Source: Bacteroidales bacterium (GTDB taxonomy: Bacteria > Bacteroidota > Bacteroidia > Bacteroidales > F082). Taken from it: DNA of 54,225 nucleotides. How positions within the stretch are numbered: position 1 is the first letter of the stretch; the number at the start of each line of letters is the position of its first letter. Position numbers and translations under genes: made by a program. The stretch lies in assembly GCA_017508895.1 (NCBI GenBank), contig JAFWRA010000161.1, positions 1-54,225 on the forward strand, written 5' to 3'. This document shows, piece by piece, positions 38,056-46,351 of this stretch. The notes under the pieces were generated by a model that made no database searches, was not told where the DNA came from, and saw only the letters and a program-made list of their open reading frames with translations.

Positions 38056-40116
38056 ATGATGAAAAAACTCATACTTTCCTTGTTGTTGGGCGCTTCGCTC
38101 GTGTTGAGTGCCAATTTCGTCCAAGCCCAAGATGCCGAGACCTACGAGTCGTTGATGAAAAAAGGCAATGAAAAATTCACTGCCAAGGACTATATCAGTG
38201 CCAAGACCTATTACGAGATGGCATTGAAACAAAAGGCCAACGACCCGACGGCTAAAAAGAAATTGGACGAATCGGTGAAGAAGATCCAGGAGGACGGAGC
38301 CCGACAGGAAGTGTTTTATGCCCATTTGGATGCTGGAGACCAATATTATGGGCAACAGAAATATGAGGAGGCTTTGACAGAATACGAAGCCGCATTGAAA
38401 GTCTTCCCAGAGGACAAATATGTTGGCGGTCAAGCCAATGCCGTGCGTGCCATCCTCAAAGAACGTCAAGACAAACAAGATGCCTTCGAAACGGCTATGA
38501 GTCAAGGTGAGACCTTGCTCGCAGAGGACAACTATGACGCAGCCATCATGCAGTTTGAAACAGCGAGTGAGATCTTCCCCAACGACAAACTACCCAAGGA
38601 AAAACTGGCCGAAGCCAAGCAGAAAAAACAGCTCTATACCGAAAAAGTCACCCGTTTCGACAACCTCATGGAAGAAGCTCGACAGTTTGGACTGCGCAAA
38701 AACTATGAGGCCGCCATCGGCAAGCTCGACCAAGCCTTGGAACTCTTCCCTAACGACCTAGAAGCCAACGCAAAACGCAATGAATTCCAAACCGCTAAAG
38801 GCGTCGCCGACCAATACAACGGAATCATTGCCGTGGCCGACCAACTCTATGAAAACAAAGCCTACAAGGAAGCCAAAGCCCAATACCAAGGCGCCTTGGC
38901 TGTCGTGGCAGGTGATGCCTACGCCACCGACATGATTGCCCGCCTCGACCCGCTCATCGCCCAACAAGATGCTGAAGAAGCTGCCCGCATAGCTGCAGAG
39001 CAGGAAGCTGCGCGTTTGGCTGCTGAAGCCGAGGCTGCAAGGCTGGCTGCAGAAGCCGAAGCAGCACGTATCGCTGCCGAACAAGAGGCAGCACGTTTGG
39101 CAGCTGAAGCCGAAGCCGCAAGAATCGCTGCAGAGCAAGAGGCTGCAAGGATTGCCGCTGAGCAGGAAGCTGCTCGCCTAGCCGCAGAGGAGGCCGCTCG
39201 TATCGCAGCAGAAGAAGAAGCCGCACGTCAGGCTGCACTCGCTGCCGCCGAAGCTGAGCGCCAAGCTACTATCAAGAGCATGCTTGATGCAGCGGATGTC
39301 TTGTTTAACCAAGAAGATTACCCCAATGCCAGAGTTAAATACCAAGAAGTGGTAGCCTTCGACGCAGGCAACGCCGCTGCCACTGCCAAAATAAATGAAA
39401 TAGACGGTATCTTAGCACAAAAGGCCGCTGAGTTGGAAGCCAACTACAATAAGGCGATGACTGCCGGCAACCAAGCCATGAGTGAAGAGAAGTTCGCTGA
39501 AGCCATCACGCAATATCAAAGCGCATTGGTTTTCAAACCCGAAGACCCCGCTGCCACGACGCAGCTGGCCGCCGCCACGAAGTTGGAGAACGACCGCATC
39601 GCAGCCTTGCGTAGCCAATACGACAAATTCGTCAAGGAGGGTGATGCCAACTTCAAGACCAATACCTACGACAAAGCCATCGAGGCTTACACCAAAGCTG
39701 ATGAGCTTGGCTTAGAATCCTACCCCTCAGAAATGATTGCCCGCATCAGCGAAATCATAGAGCAGAACAAGTTGTATGAACTGAATAGCGAGCCTCTGTT
39801 GCTTGCCGCTGGCGAAGCCAAGCGCTTCGATTTCAACAAGATTGACGTGGCAGTGCGCCGCTCCAACTACATCATCATCAAGGTGCGTAACCCGCATCCC
39901 GAGAAGACATTCCCGATGATTGTCTCCTTCGGCGGCGAAGGTGGCAAAAACGGCGGCTTCGTGTTGCCCATCGCAGCCACGGCAGAGGAAAAGACCTTCA
40001 TCTTCCGCATCGGTTCGCAGTACAAGTGGTTCAGCGAAGACAACACATGGATTGAGATTGTCTCCGAGAACAACGAGGTGGAAATTGGAAAGCTGGAAGT
40101 TTCGAGAGGTAATTAA
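38056..40116 (+). CDS. Secreted TPR protein with alanine-rich coiled coil
   Basis: A 686-residue exported protein with signal peptide MMKKLILSLLLGASLVLSANFVQAQ. TPR units run from about 30 to 300. A 95-residue helix made of the nine-residue repeat AARxAAExE (about 305-400) follows, then more TPRs (about 405-570) and a beta-rich C-terminal domain containing GGEGGKNGGFVLP. It is likely a periplasmic scaffold with two TPR arrays separated by a rigid rod. The TTG at 38041 opens the frame, but the ATG at 38056 starts the signal peptide directly. It ends 4 bp from a convergent gene. Confidence 0.8.
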   Translation: MMKKLILSLLLGASLVLSANFVQAQDAETYESLMKKGNEKFTAKDYISAKTYYEMALKQKANDPTAKKKLDESVKKIQEDGARQEVFYAHLDAGDQYYGQQKYEEALTEYEAALKVFPEDKYVGGQANAVRAILKERQDKQDAFETAMSQGETLLAEDNYDAAIMQFETASEIFPNDKLPKEKLAEAKQKKQLYTEKVTRFDNLMEEARQFGLRKNYEAAIGKLDQALELFPNDLEANAKRNEFQTAKGVADQYNGIIAVADQLYENKAYKEAKAQYQGALAVVAGDAYATDMIARLDPLIAQQDAEEAARIAAEQEAARLAAEAEAARLAAEAEAARIAAEQEAARLAAEAEAARIAAEQEAARIAAEQEAARLAAEEAARIAAEEEAARQAALAAAEAERQATIKSMLDAADVLFNQEDYPNARVKYQEVVAFDAGNAAATAKINEIDGILAQKAAELEANYNKAMTAGNQAMSEEKFAEAITQYQSALVFKPEDPAATTQLAAATKLENDRIAALRSQYDKFVKEGDANFKTNTYDKAIEAYTKADELGLESYPSEMIARISEIIEQNKLYELNSEPLLLAAGEAKRFDFNKIDVAVRRSNYIIIKVRNPHPEKTFPMIVSFGGEGGKNGGFVLPIAATAEEKTFIFRIGSQYKWFSEDNTWIEIVSENNEVEIGKLEVSRGN

Positions 40117-40120
40117 TGCT

Positions 40121-40579
40121 TTACAGCACCTCCGTCGGCACCGTCACCGGCAACTCCTCAGGCTCATTCGGCGTAGTCACCGAATAGACGCTGTCGACCA
40201 CATATTTGGTCATGCCACGCCACGGCAAAGTGCCCAGGTATTCCTTATAATGCAACTCCACCATCTTACCCGTGCAACGCTCCAGCTGCTTGGCCACCGA
40301 CTCTTTTTTCACCGAGAAGTTGAACTCGTTCGACTGGATGGTGTTGTTGCTGTTCCTGGAATTGTAGCCCGCTTGGATGAGCCTGCCTTCGTAGGTCTTG
40401 AAGACATACCCTTTGTAGACGAACAAGTTAAGTTCACCCGCCTTTACGCCAGAGCCAAAGACGTAGAAAAACTTGAAGAAAACAAAGACGGCCGCAGCCA
40501 ATACGATAATGATGCTTAACGTGGTGAGGATCTTCTTACCAGTTCCTCTTTTTGTGGATTTTTCTGAATAGTCTTCCAT
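40121..40579 (-). CDS. Membrane-anchored hypothetical protein
   Basis: A 152-residue protein with a lysine-rich start, one membrane helix (about 16-38, LTTLSIIIVLAAAVFVFFKFF) and a conserved-looking periplasmic domain (ELNLFVYKGYVFKTYEGRL, LHYKEYLGTLPWRG). As I recall, related Bacteroidota proteins are sometimes labelled 6-phosphogluconate dehydrogenase; nothing here supports a dehydrogenase. The ATG at 40579 lies 2 bp after the nth stop, so it is the second gene of an nth operon. The longer open frame to 40696 runs inside nth and is rejected. Confidence 0.75.
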   Translation of the reverse strand: MEDYSEKSTKRGTGKKILTTLSIIIVLAAAVFVFFKFFYVFGSGVKAGELNLFVYKGYVFKTYEGRLIQAGYNSRNSNNTIQSNEFNFSVKKESVAKQLERCTGKMVELHYKEYLGTLPWRGMTKYVVDSVYSVTTPNEPEELPVTVPTEVL

Positions 40580-40581
40580 GG

Positions 40582-41232
40582 TTATTGTTGTTGTTTCTGT
40601 TTCTTTTGATAAAAATCGCAAATTGTCGTGATGCCACATTCCTCGCATTTTGGTTTGCGTGCAAGGCAGACGTAGCGTCCATGCAGGATAAGCCAATGAT
40701 GTGCCTTCGAAATCACCTCTTGAGGCAGATGCGCCACCAAGGTCTTTTCGGTCTCCAACACATTCTTGGAGTTTTTGGTCAGGCCGATACGATTCGAGAC
40801 GCGAAACACATGCGTGTCGACCGGCATGGCGGGTTGGTTGAAGGCAACAGCCATCATCACATTGGCGGTCTTGCGACCTACCCCTGGGAGTTTTTGCAAG
40901 TCATCCAAGTTTCTGGGGACCACGCCATCGAAATCACGCACCAAAGTCTGCGCCATACCCAACAGATTCTTGGCTTTGTTGTTGGGATAAGAGATGCTTT
41001 TGATAAAGGAATAAATCTCATCCGCCGACGAAGCTGCCATGTCTTGCACCGTCGGAAATCGTTGGAACAAGGCTGGAGTGGTCATATTCACGCGTTTGTC
41101 GGTACATTGTGCCGAGAGAATCACCGCAACCAAAAGCTGATACGGGTCTTTGTAATGCAACTCCGACTCGGCAATGGGCATGTGTTCCTCAAAATAGGCT
41201 ACAAAGGCGTCGTATTTCTGTTGGATTCTCAT
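40582..41232 (-). CDS. nth: Endonuclease III
   Basis: A 216-residue DNA glycosylase/AP lyase removing oxidised pyrimidines. The helix-hairpin-helix is LPGVGRKTANVMM, with the catalytic Lys in the QCTDKRVN helix and the catalytic Asp in VDTHVFRVSNR. The C-terminal iron-sulfur ligands are Cys-x6-Cys-x2-Cys-x5-Cys (CLARKPKCEECGITTIC). The length is normal. It is followed after 2 bp by a small membrane-protein gene. Confidence 0.95.
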   Translation of the reverse strand: MRIQQKYDAFVAYFEEHMPIAESELHYKDPYQLLVAVILSAQCTDKRVNMTTPALFQRFPTVQDMAASSADEIYSFIKSISYPNNKAKNLLGMAQTLVRDFDGVVPRNLDDLQKLPGVGRKTANVMMAVAFNQPAMPVDTHVFRVSNRIGLTKNSKNVLETEKTLVAHLPQEVISKAHHWLILHGRYVCLARKPKCEECGITTICDFYQKKQKQQQ

Positions 41233-41255
41233 ATTGTACTAATTCACGCAAAACT

Positions 41256-41329
41256 CGCAGAATACGCAGAACCTACCGGCTGAATATTTAGGGTCGCTTT
41301 GCGCTTCATATAGTTCTGCGCATTCTGCG
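41256..41329. repeat. Intergenic inverted repeat upstream of nth
   Basis: CGCAGAATACGCAGAAC (41256-41272) and GTTCTGCGCATTCTGCG (41313-41329) form a 17-bp inverted repeat with one mismatch and a 40-bp loop. It fills most of the 106-bp gap between nth and the next gene. It may act as a terminator-like hairpin or be a dispersed palindrome. Confidence 0.65.
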
Positions 41330-41338
41330 TGAGACAAC

Positions 41339-41791
41339 TCAAATAATATCTCCCTGTTCATCAACAAGCACGCCCCAACTGACAGCCGCCAGGCCATCCT
41401 CATCAAAGAAAAAGTCGATCATGGCGTCTTCGAACGATACACGCTGTTCCTCATCTTCTTTTTCCTCTTCCAGCTCCTTGAAGCCGTGCTTCTTCATCAA
41501 GTCGATGATTTCCTCTTTCGTAAGGTCGAATATTGGTTCGCCATAAAGCGTTGCCTCCATGTTCTCCGTCTCAAAGCAAGCCACCACCGACTTTGTTACA
41601 CCCTCAAAATAGATGTTGGTCTCAAGTTCTTCATATTCATAGTAGATAGAGCGGTTGCCAGTCTCTTCCATGTCGCTCAACTCCTCATAGAAATCAGGCA
41701 TACCCAAAATCTTGGCTGCCTCGTCAAGAGTCATCCCGAAAGGTATTTCCCCGTAGCCTTTCAACGGTTCGATTGTAAAATCTTTCATCAT
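41339..41791 (-). CDS. Hypothetical acidic protein
   Basis: A 150-residue cytoplasmic protein, very rich in Glu and Asp, not recognised. The N-terminal part has the pattern GYGEIPFGMTLDEAAKILGMPD, which resembles small BamE/SmpA-like or immunity-type folds but without a signal peptide. The C-terminal part is KEDEEQRVSFEDAMIDFFFDEDG. Two ATGs stand side by side at the start (41791 and 41788). A near-consensus TATCTTAG lies 20 bp upstream (41811-41818, minus strand). Confidence 0.6.
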   Translation of the reverse strand: MMKDFTIEPLKGYGEIPFGMTLDEAAKILGMPDFYEELSDMEETGNRSIYYEYEELETNIYFEGVTKSVVACFETENMEATLYGEPIFDLTKEEIIDLMKKHGFKELEEEKEDEEQRVSFEDAMIDFFFDEDGLAAVSWGVLVDEQGDII

Positions 41792-41860
41792 AATTATGTT
41801 GATTGGGCCGCTAAGATAGGGATTTTATTGGAACTAAAGGAAAAAAACAAGAAATTTTCC

Positions 41861-43084
41861 TCATTCAAACCGAATCGACTTGGTGGGACTGATGCGGTTG
41901 ATGACCGAAGTTGGGATGAGCAGCATCAAGACCCAAAGCAGGAAAGTGCCCAAATTGATGAGTACCACAGTGCTGATATGCAACTCAATGGGCACGGCTG
42001 ACAAGTAATACGTAGCAGCATCCAGTTTAATAAGTCCAGTATATTTCTGCAAGAGACAGAATCCCAATCCGATGACATTGCCAATCAACATGCCGATAAA
42101 CAAGATACGCAACGAGCGACGCAAAAACACCTCACGAACAAACTTGTTGCTGGCACCCATGGCTTTCAGCAACCCAATGGTAGAAGTACGTTCAATAATG
42201 ATAATCAGCAACATACTTATGACAGTGATGCCTGCCACAAGAAGCATCAAGGCCATGATAAGCCAGACATTGGTGTCGAGCAAATCGAGCCAGTCGAAGA
42301 TTTGTGGATTGCTTTGGCGGGCAGTGTAAGAAGCCAACTCAGAGGGCAAGGCATAATACAATCTCTCGTTGACTTGGTTCACATCGGCATCCTTATTCAA
42401 AGCGATTTCCAGCAATCCTGCCTCGTTGTCCTCCCATCCGTTCAGTTTTCGGATTTGGTTGAGGTCGGCGAAGACGAAACGTTCGTCAAATTCATAAAGT
42501 CCAGTCTCAAAGATGCCCGACACCGTGAACTTTCGCCCACGCGCCTGTTGATCTTTGTCGATGAACCACACGCGAACGTCATCGCCCACATTAAGGAGCA
42601 TCTTGTCTGCTATGACCTTAGAAACCAACACTTCCGTAGAACGTTCACCCGCATGATATTGCGGAGACACCCCTTCCAACAAGCAATTGCTGAAATAGCT
42701 CCAGTCGTAGTTTTCGTCCACGCCTTTCAGCACCACGCCCTGAATCTCATCGTCGGTCTTGATCATGCCCGCCTTATTGGCCACCATCTGATAATGCGAA
42801 ATGCCTTCAATAGAATTCAACCGACTGATTAACAACGAATCCAGAACAAACGGTGTTTCTTCGACCGACTCGTTCATGTCTAAAGCCTGCACGTGAATCG
42901 GCGCCACAAAGCCAATCACCTTGTCGCGAATCTGGTTCTTGAAGCCCACCACGACAGCCCAGGCGATGAGCATCACGATGATGGCCAAAGCAACACTCGT
43001 GACGGCCAGTCGCATCACCGTCGAAGAAAGATTTTCCTTCGAAAGCGAAAAAATTCGGTCTGCTATGTATTTTGGGGCGGACAT
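41861..43084 (-). CDS. FtsX/LolC-E-type ABC transporter permease
   Basis: A 407-residue inner-membrane permease. One N-terminal helix (about 25-47, LAVTSVALAIIVMLIAWAVV) precedes a periplasmic MacB-like domain (about 50-260), and three C-terminal helices form the FtsX domain with IGLLKAMGASNKFVREVFLRR, the coupling-helix region. The fold and length fit the lipoprotein-releasing LolC/LolE family, whose ATPase LolD is encoded at 37303-37950. The start at 43084 matches the family N-terminus. It overlaps the 3' end of the PIN gene by 22 bp, so the permease is translated from the same mRNA as the toxin-antitoxin pair. Confidence 0.87.
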   Translation of the reverse strand: MSAPKYIADRIFSLSKENLSSTVMRLAVTSVALAIIVMLIAWAVVVGFKNQIRDKVIGFVAPIHVQALDMNESVEETPFVLDSLLISRLNSIEGISHYQMVANKAGMIKTDDEIQGVVLKGVDENYDWSYFSNCLLEGVSPQYHAGERSTEVLVSKVIADKMLLNVGDDVRVWFIDKDQQARGRKFTVSGIFETGLYEFDERFVFADLNQIRKLNGWEDNEAGLLEIALNKDADVNQVNERLYYALPSELASYTARQSNPQIFDWLDLLDTNVWLIMALMLLVAGITVISMLLIIIIERTSTIGLLKAMGASNKFVREVFLRRSLRILFIGMLIGNVIGLGFCLLQKYTGLIKLDAATYYLSAVPIELHISTVVLINLGTFLLWVLMLLIPTSVINRISPTKSIRFE

Positions 43085-43491
43085 TTGGCAAAAACATTTA
43101 CAATAGCAGCCTCAAAATCAACAATTTTTGTTCGTCCGTATTCTTTCAATTCCAGTAAGTCAGAATCGCCCGAAACAAGATAATCCGCTTTGACTGCATT
43201 AGATAGTGCCAGCAAATAAACATCTTTTGGGTCACGGACGGGAATTTCGTTAGCTTTTGACACCTTCCCATAGTGGCAAACGTTTATCATCAATTGATGG
43301 ACACGCTCAATTTGTTGCTCATCAACATATTTCAGGATTTTAGGGCGATGCGCCACATCAAGGAACTCCTTTTCCAACTCATCGCAATAATAGATTTCCA
43401 CATCTGCACGGCTGAAAGCGGGGCGCAGTGCAGCAAGCCGTTTGCCGATGAGGAACGAAATCCAAATGTTATTATCGATAATAATTCTCAT
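43063..43491 (-). CDS. PIN-domain toxin
   Basis: A 142-residue predicted ribonuclease of the PIN family. Acidic catalytic residues are visible at Asp6 (IIIDNNIW), Glu in YYCDELEKEF, Asp in RDPKDVYLLAL and Asp in LVSGDSDLL. It resembles the TIGR00305-type putative toxins. Its ATG overlaps the antitoxin stop (ATGA), and its 3' end overlaps the permease start by 22 bp. It is likely neutralised by the upstream protein. Confidence 0.82.
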   Translation of the reverse strand: MRIIIDNNIWISFLIGKRLAALRPAFSRADVEIYYCDELEKEFLDVAHRPKILKYVDEQQIERVHQLMINVCHYGKVSKANEIPVRDPKDVYLLALSNAVKADYLVSGDSDLLELKEYGRTKIVDFEAAIVNVFAKCPPQNT

Positions 43492-43730
43492 ACTGCGTAG
43501 CGGACGGCCTTGATTTCCTGTTGGATATCTTCATCGGTCAAGGGCACATTGGCAGGTGCGTTTTGTAAAATATCGTCAATAAGATTATCAGTATTACTCT
43601 TTTCCTTCACAGCTTCGCGCACGAGGGAACTGCTCAACCTTGCAATCAAAGCCAATTTCACTTCCGCACTCAAATTCTTCAATAACTCCCAATAGTTATT
43701 GGTTTCCTTTTCCAAAACAGCTGTTGTCAT
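43488..43730 (-). CDS. Antitoxin partner of the PIN toxin
   Basis: An 80-residue acidic protein beginning MTTAVLEKETNNYWELLKNL, with a helical middle (AEVKLALIARLSSSLV) and an acidic C-terminus (PLTDEDIQQEIKAVR). Its size, its position directly before a PIN gene and the 4-bp overlap identify it as the likely antitoxin. No DNA-binding fold is certain. The ATG at 43730 is preferred to the longer frame to 43826, which runs through the promoter. Confidence 0.7.
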   Translation of the reverse strand: MTTAVLEKETNNYWELLKNLSAEVKLALIARLSSSLVREAVKEKSNTDNLIDDILQNAPANVPLTDEDIQQEIKAVRYAV

Positions 43731-43751
43731 ATTCTTCTTGTTTTCCGCCTG

Positions 43752-43759
43752 CAAAAATA
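43752..43759 (-). promoter_or_regulatory. -7 element for the PIN module and permease
   Basis: TATTTTTG followed by C on the minus strand, 22 bp before the antitoxin ATG. Confidence 0.6.
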
Positions 43760-43934
43760 AACAAATTTGCCAACATTGCCATATTTTTGTTTTTGGCGAG
43801 GGGCACACAACGGTTTTCATTGGCATTTCACACGGTTTTTCATCTGCAGGAGTTGAATTTCATTTCACACCTGCCGACAAAAACAAAGCCCCAGCGGGGC
43901 GAAAAGACTCCCATTAACGGCGCGTACACAAAAT

Positions 43935-44063
43935 GCGGTTGCCGCAATGCGACAGCCCTACAACGGCTGGGCTGTAGGGCTGTCGTACCACGGCAGCCGC
44001 AAATCATTCAATTCAGCATTGCAAATGCTGATATTCACGGCTTCCGAATTGCAAATTCGGAAG
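43935..44063. repeat. Three adjacent intergenic palindromes
   Basis: The non-coding 500-bp gap before namZ contains a nested hairpin: outer GCGGTTGCCG/CGGCAGCCGC and inner CGACAGCCCTACA (43950-43962) with TGTAGGGCTGTCG (43973-43985). Two smaller palindromes follow, CAGCATT-TGC-type at 44014-44030 and CTTCCGAATT to AATTCGGAAG at 44041-44063. The last two share a TTGCAAAT centre. A fragment of the first (GACAGCCCTACAACG) also occurs near 48256. They resemble REP-type elements; no transposase is present. Confidence 0.7.
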
Positions 44064-44207
44064 AACTGGTATTGCAGCTTAATTTTGAATAGTTACTTAA
44101 TGCTTATAATTATCAAAAAGTCGCGAATTGGCGAAACAATTCGAATGAAAACACAGGAAAAATTGGTTCGGTGAAATCATTAGGCGCGAATTTTGCAGAT
44201 TTTTCCA

Positions 44208-44215
44208 TACTTTTG
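44208..44215 (+). promoter_or_regulatory. -7 element for namZ
   Basis: TACTTTTG followed by C, ending 20 bp before the start at 44236. Confidence 0.6.
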
Positions 44216-44235
44216 CAAAACAAAACCTTTCTGTA

Positions 44236-45438
44236 ATGAAACAACAATTCTTTGCCATAGTCTTCTTCTGCCTCATTATCATGGCGCCTACTCAAGCCCA
44301 AGTATTCAAGACAAACGACGAACCGAATTTGACCTTCATCGACAAGGTGCATTACATCAGTGCCGCCATGTGCCCTGAAAACTATATGCCCTATATGGAA
44401 GGCAAACGCGTGGGCATCGTCGGCAACCAAACGAGTATCATTGGCGAAACGCATTTGGTGGACACCTTGCTGTCGATGGGCGTCGACGTGCGAAAAATCT
44501 ATACACCCGAACATGGTTTCCGTGGTACCGCCGATGCTGGTGCCAAGGTGAACAGCGGTAAGGACGAGAAAACTGGCTTGCCCATTGTCTCGCTCTACGG
44601 CAAAAACAAAAAGCCAACGCCCGAGATGCTCCAAGACATCGATGTCATCTTATTTGATTTGCAAGACGTTGGCGTGCGTTTCTATACCTATATCTCCACC
44701 ATGACCTACGTGATGGAAGCCGCTGCCGAAAACGACATCCCTGTCGTCGTCCTCGACCGTCCCAACCCGAACGGATTTTATGTGGACGGCCCTGTTCTGA
44801 AGCCCGAAAACCAGTCGTTTGTAGGCATGCACCAAGTGCCAGCAGTTTATGGCATGACCATCGGCGAATATGCTTGGATGGTAAACGATGAAGGCTGGTT
44901 GAAAAATGGTGTCAAGTGCGACCTCACTGTGATTACCATTAAGGACTACAACCGCAACGCCATCTACGAACTGCCCGTGAAACCTTCGCCCAACCTGCCC
45001 AATTGGGAGTCGGTGTACCTCTATCCTACCCTTTGCTTCTTCGAGGGCACCATCGTAAGCGTGGGACGAGGTACCGAAACGCCCTTCCAAATCTACGGCC
45101 ATCCCGACATGCGAGGCGGCTATACCTTCACACCCAAAAGCACCAGTGGTGCCTCCAAACCTTTGTTGGAAAGCCAACGTTGCCATGGCGAGAACCTCGA
45201 GGAATATGCACACTTTTACTCCACCAATAAAAACTGTATCCATTTGGAATGGATTATCGAAGCCTACCAGCAACTGAAAGACAAAGGTTTCTTCAGCAAT
45301 TACTTCGTCAAGTTATCGGGTGACAATCAGTTGCAACACGATATTGAAAACGGAAAAACTGCGGATGAAATCCGTTCTTCATGGAAGGACGACCTTGAAA
45401 ATTTCAAGGCTATTAGAGCCAAATACTTATTGTATTGA
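44236..45438 (+). CDS. namZ: Exo-beta-N-acetylmuramidase NamZ (DUF1343)
   Basis: A 400-residue exported enzyme of the DUF1343/GH171 family, which releases MurNAc from the non-reducing end of peptidoglycan fragments. After signal peptide MKQQFFAIVFFCLIIMAPTQAQ come the family landmarks: GIVGNQTSI, YTPEHGFRG, FDLQDVGVRFYTYISTM, VLDRPNPNG and GRGTETPFQ. The length is normal. It is monocistronic, with its own promoter and palindromic repeats behind it. It is likely involved in cell-wall recycling or scavenging. Confidence 0.92.
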   Translation: MKQQFFAIVFFCLIIMAPTQAQVFKTNDEPNLTFIDKVHYISAAMCPENYMPYMEGKRVGIVGNQTSIIGETHLVDTLLSMGVDVRKIYTPEHGFRGTADAGAKVNSGKDEKTGLPIVSLYGKNKKPTPEMLQDIDVILFDLQDVGVRFYTYISTMTYVMEAAAENDIPVVVLDRPNPNGFYVDGPVLKPENQSFVGMHQVPAVYGMTIGEYAWMVNDEGWLKNGVKCDLTVITIKDYNRNAIYELPVKPSPNLPNWESVYLYPTLCFFEGTIVSVGRGTETPFQIYGHPDMRGGYTFTPKSTSGASKPLLESQRCHGENLEEYAHFYSTNKNCIHLEWIIEAYQQLKDKGFFSNYFVKLSGDNQLQHDIENGKTADEIRSSWKDDLENFKAIRAKYLLY

Positions 45439-45443
45439 AATCC

Positions 45444-45602
45444 AGCCTCCCATGTCATTCCAGCGGGGGCATGTGCGTGAGCGGGAATCTATGGGAGGCG
45501 GTTCAAAGAAGAAAAAATACTTATCGGGACGGTCTCAGCACGCATAGATCCCATGCCTTTACCCACTTGCCTTGCGCTGGGATGACATGCCTGCTGAGAC
45601 CT
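45444..45602. repeat. Two palindromic repeats of the variable-arm family
   Basis: Copy one (45444-45499) has GCCTCCCATGTCATTCC and GGGAATCTATGGGAGGC arms, the inverted form of the elements at 22598-23016. Copy two (45531-45602) has GGTCTCAGCA / TGCTGAGACC outer arms around GATCCC and GGGATGACAT. They fill the convergent gap between namZ and the HD gene and could end transcription in both directions. Confidence 0.75.
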
Positions 45603-45656
45603 GGAACAATCCTCCGCACAGAATGACATGATTTCTGAAACCTAAGAACAACAAAA

Positions 45657-46220
45657 TCAGCCGAAAACCTCTTCAAGCAAAGCAACAAACTTCTGATAAG
45701 CAAGCGTGTCCGACAAGTCCGACAAGGCTTCGCCCAACGATCGATAATACCATTCCACATCCGCTTTTCCATTCGGGGCGTGAAACAGCTTCCAAACCTC
45801 GTCGCCAACCCTGCGATAATCTATAGCTATACCATACATGTTGGAGAGTTTGTCGCCAAGCGCTACCACCTTGCTGTCGTATGGTGCATTAGTTAATTGA
45901 TTGATTTGAACCGTCTTTTTTTCACGCCATGCCATATTCTCGTCCAAAGGCGCGGTTTCGTGCTGGACAAGTTCCGCCACCCTATCGCCAAATTGTTCCC
46001 GGATTTGTTCGATGGTCACATCGGTGTCCTCAACAGTGTCGTGCAAGACGGCTGCAGCCAACAATTCCTGATCGTTGGAGATGGTGGCCACGATAGCAGC
46101 TGCTTCCATGGGATGAATAATGTAAGGATAACCTTTGCCACGACGCTCGGTACCTTGATGGGCTTCGACAGCAAATTTCACGGCCTTGTCGAAGAATGTG
46201 GTTTCCAATGGGTTGTTCAT
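45657..46220 (-). CDS. HD-domain (p)ppGpp hydrolase-like protein
   Basis: A 187-residue single-domain HD phosphohydrolase like small alarmone hydrolases (MESH1/SAH type). The metal ligands are His36 (YIIHP), His60-Asp61 (VLHD) and Asp123 (LGDKLSNM), with the ED pair at 64-65 (TVEDTD) and RGKGYPY at 27-33. It should remove the 3' pyrophosphate from (p)ppGpp. It lies behind a (p)ppGpp synthetase gene on the same strand, separated by 131 bp with a strong hairpin. No separate promoter was found, so read-through expression is possible. Confidence 0.85.
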   Translation of the reverse strand: MNNPLETTFFDKAVKFAVEAHQGTERRGKGYPYIIHPMEAAAIVATISNDQELLAAAVLHDTVEDTDVTIEQIREQFGDRVAELVQHETAPLDENMAWREKKTVQINQLTNAPYDSKVVALGDKLSNMYGIAIDYRRVGDEVWKLFHAPNGKADVEWYYRSLGEALSDLSDTLAYQKFVALLEEVFG

Positions 46221-46274
46221 ATATTATTTTGTTTGTATTTGAATTTTCAGCGTTTTGACCATGACCATTGACTA

Positions 46275-46335
46275 TGACCATGACAGCTTTTACAAAAAGT
46301 TAAGACTACAACTTTTGTTGAAGCTGTCATGGTCA
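46275..46335 (-). repeat. Hairpin between synthetase and hydrolase genes
   Basis: A perfect 15-bp inverted repeat (TGACCATGACAGCTT at 46275-46289 and AAGCTGTCATGGTCA at 46321-46335) has an inner ACAAAA.GTT / AACTTTTGT stem. The flanks repeat GACCATGAC words. It lacks a clear T-run on the minus strand, so it is a possible attenuator or dispersed palindrome rather than a plain terminator. Confidence 0.65.
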
Positions 46336-46351
46336 TCGTCACAAGTCAAAG

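Noticed and set aside
38968..39250. 27-bp DNA tandem repeat as a separate mobile or regulatory repeat
   Set aside because: It is in frame inside a coding region and explained by the alanine-rich helix.
40582..40696. Longer N-terminus for the membrane protein at 40121
   Set aside because: The extension lies inside nth in another frame; the ATG 2 bp after the nth stop opens directly before the helix.
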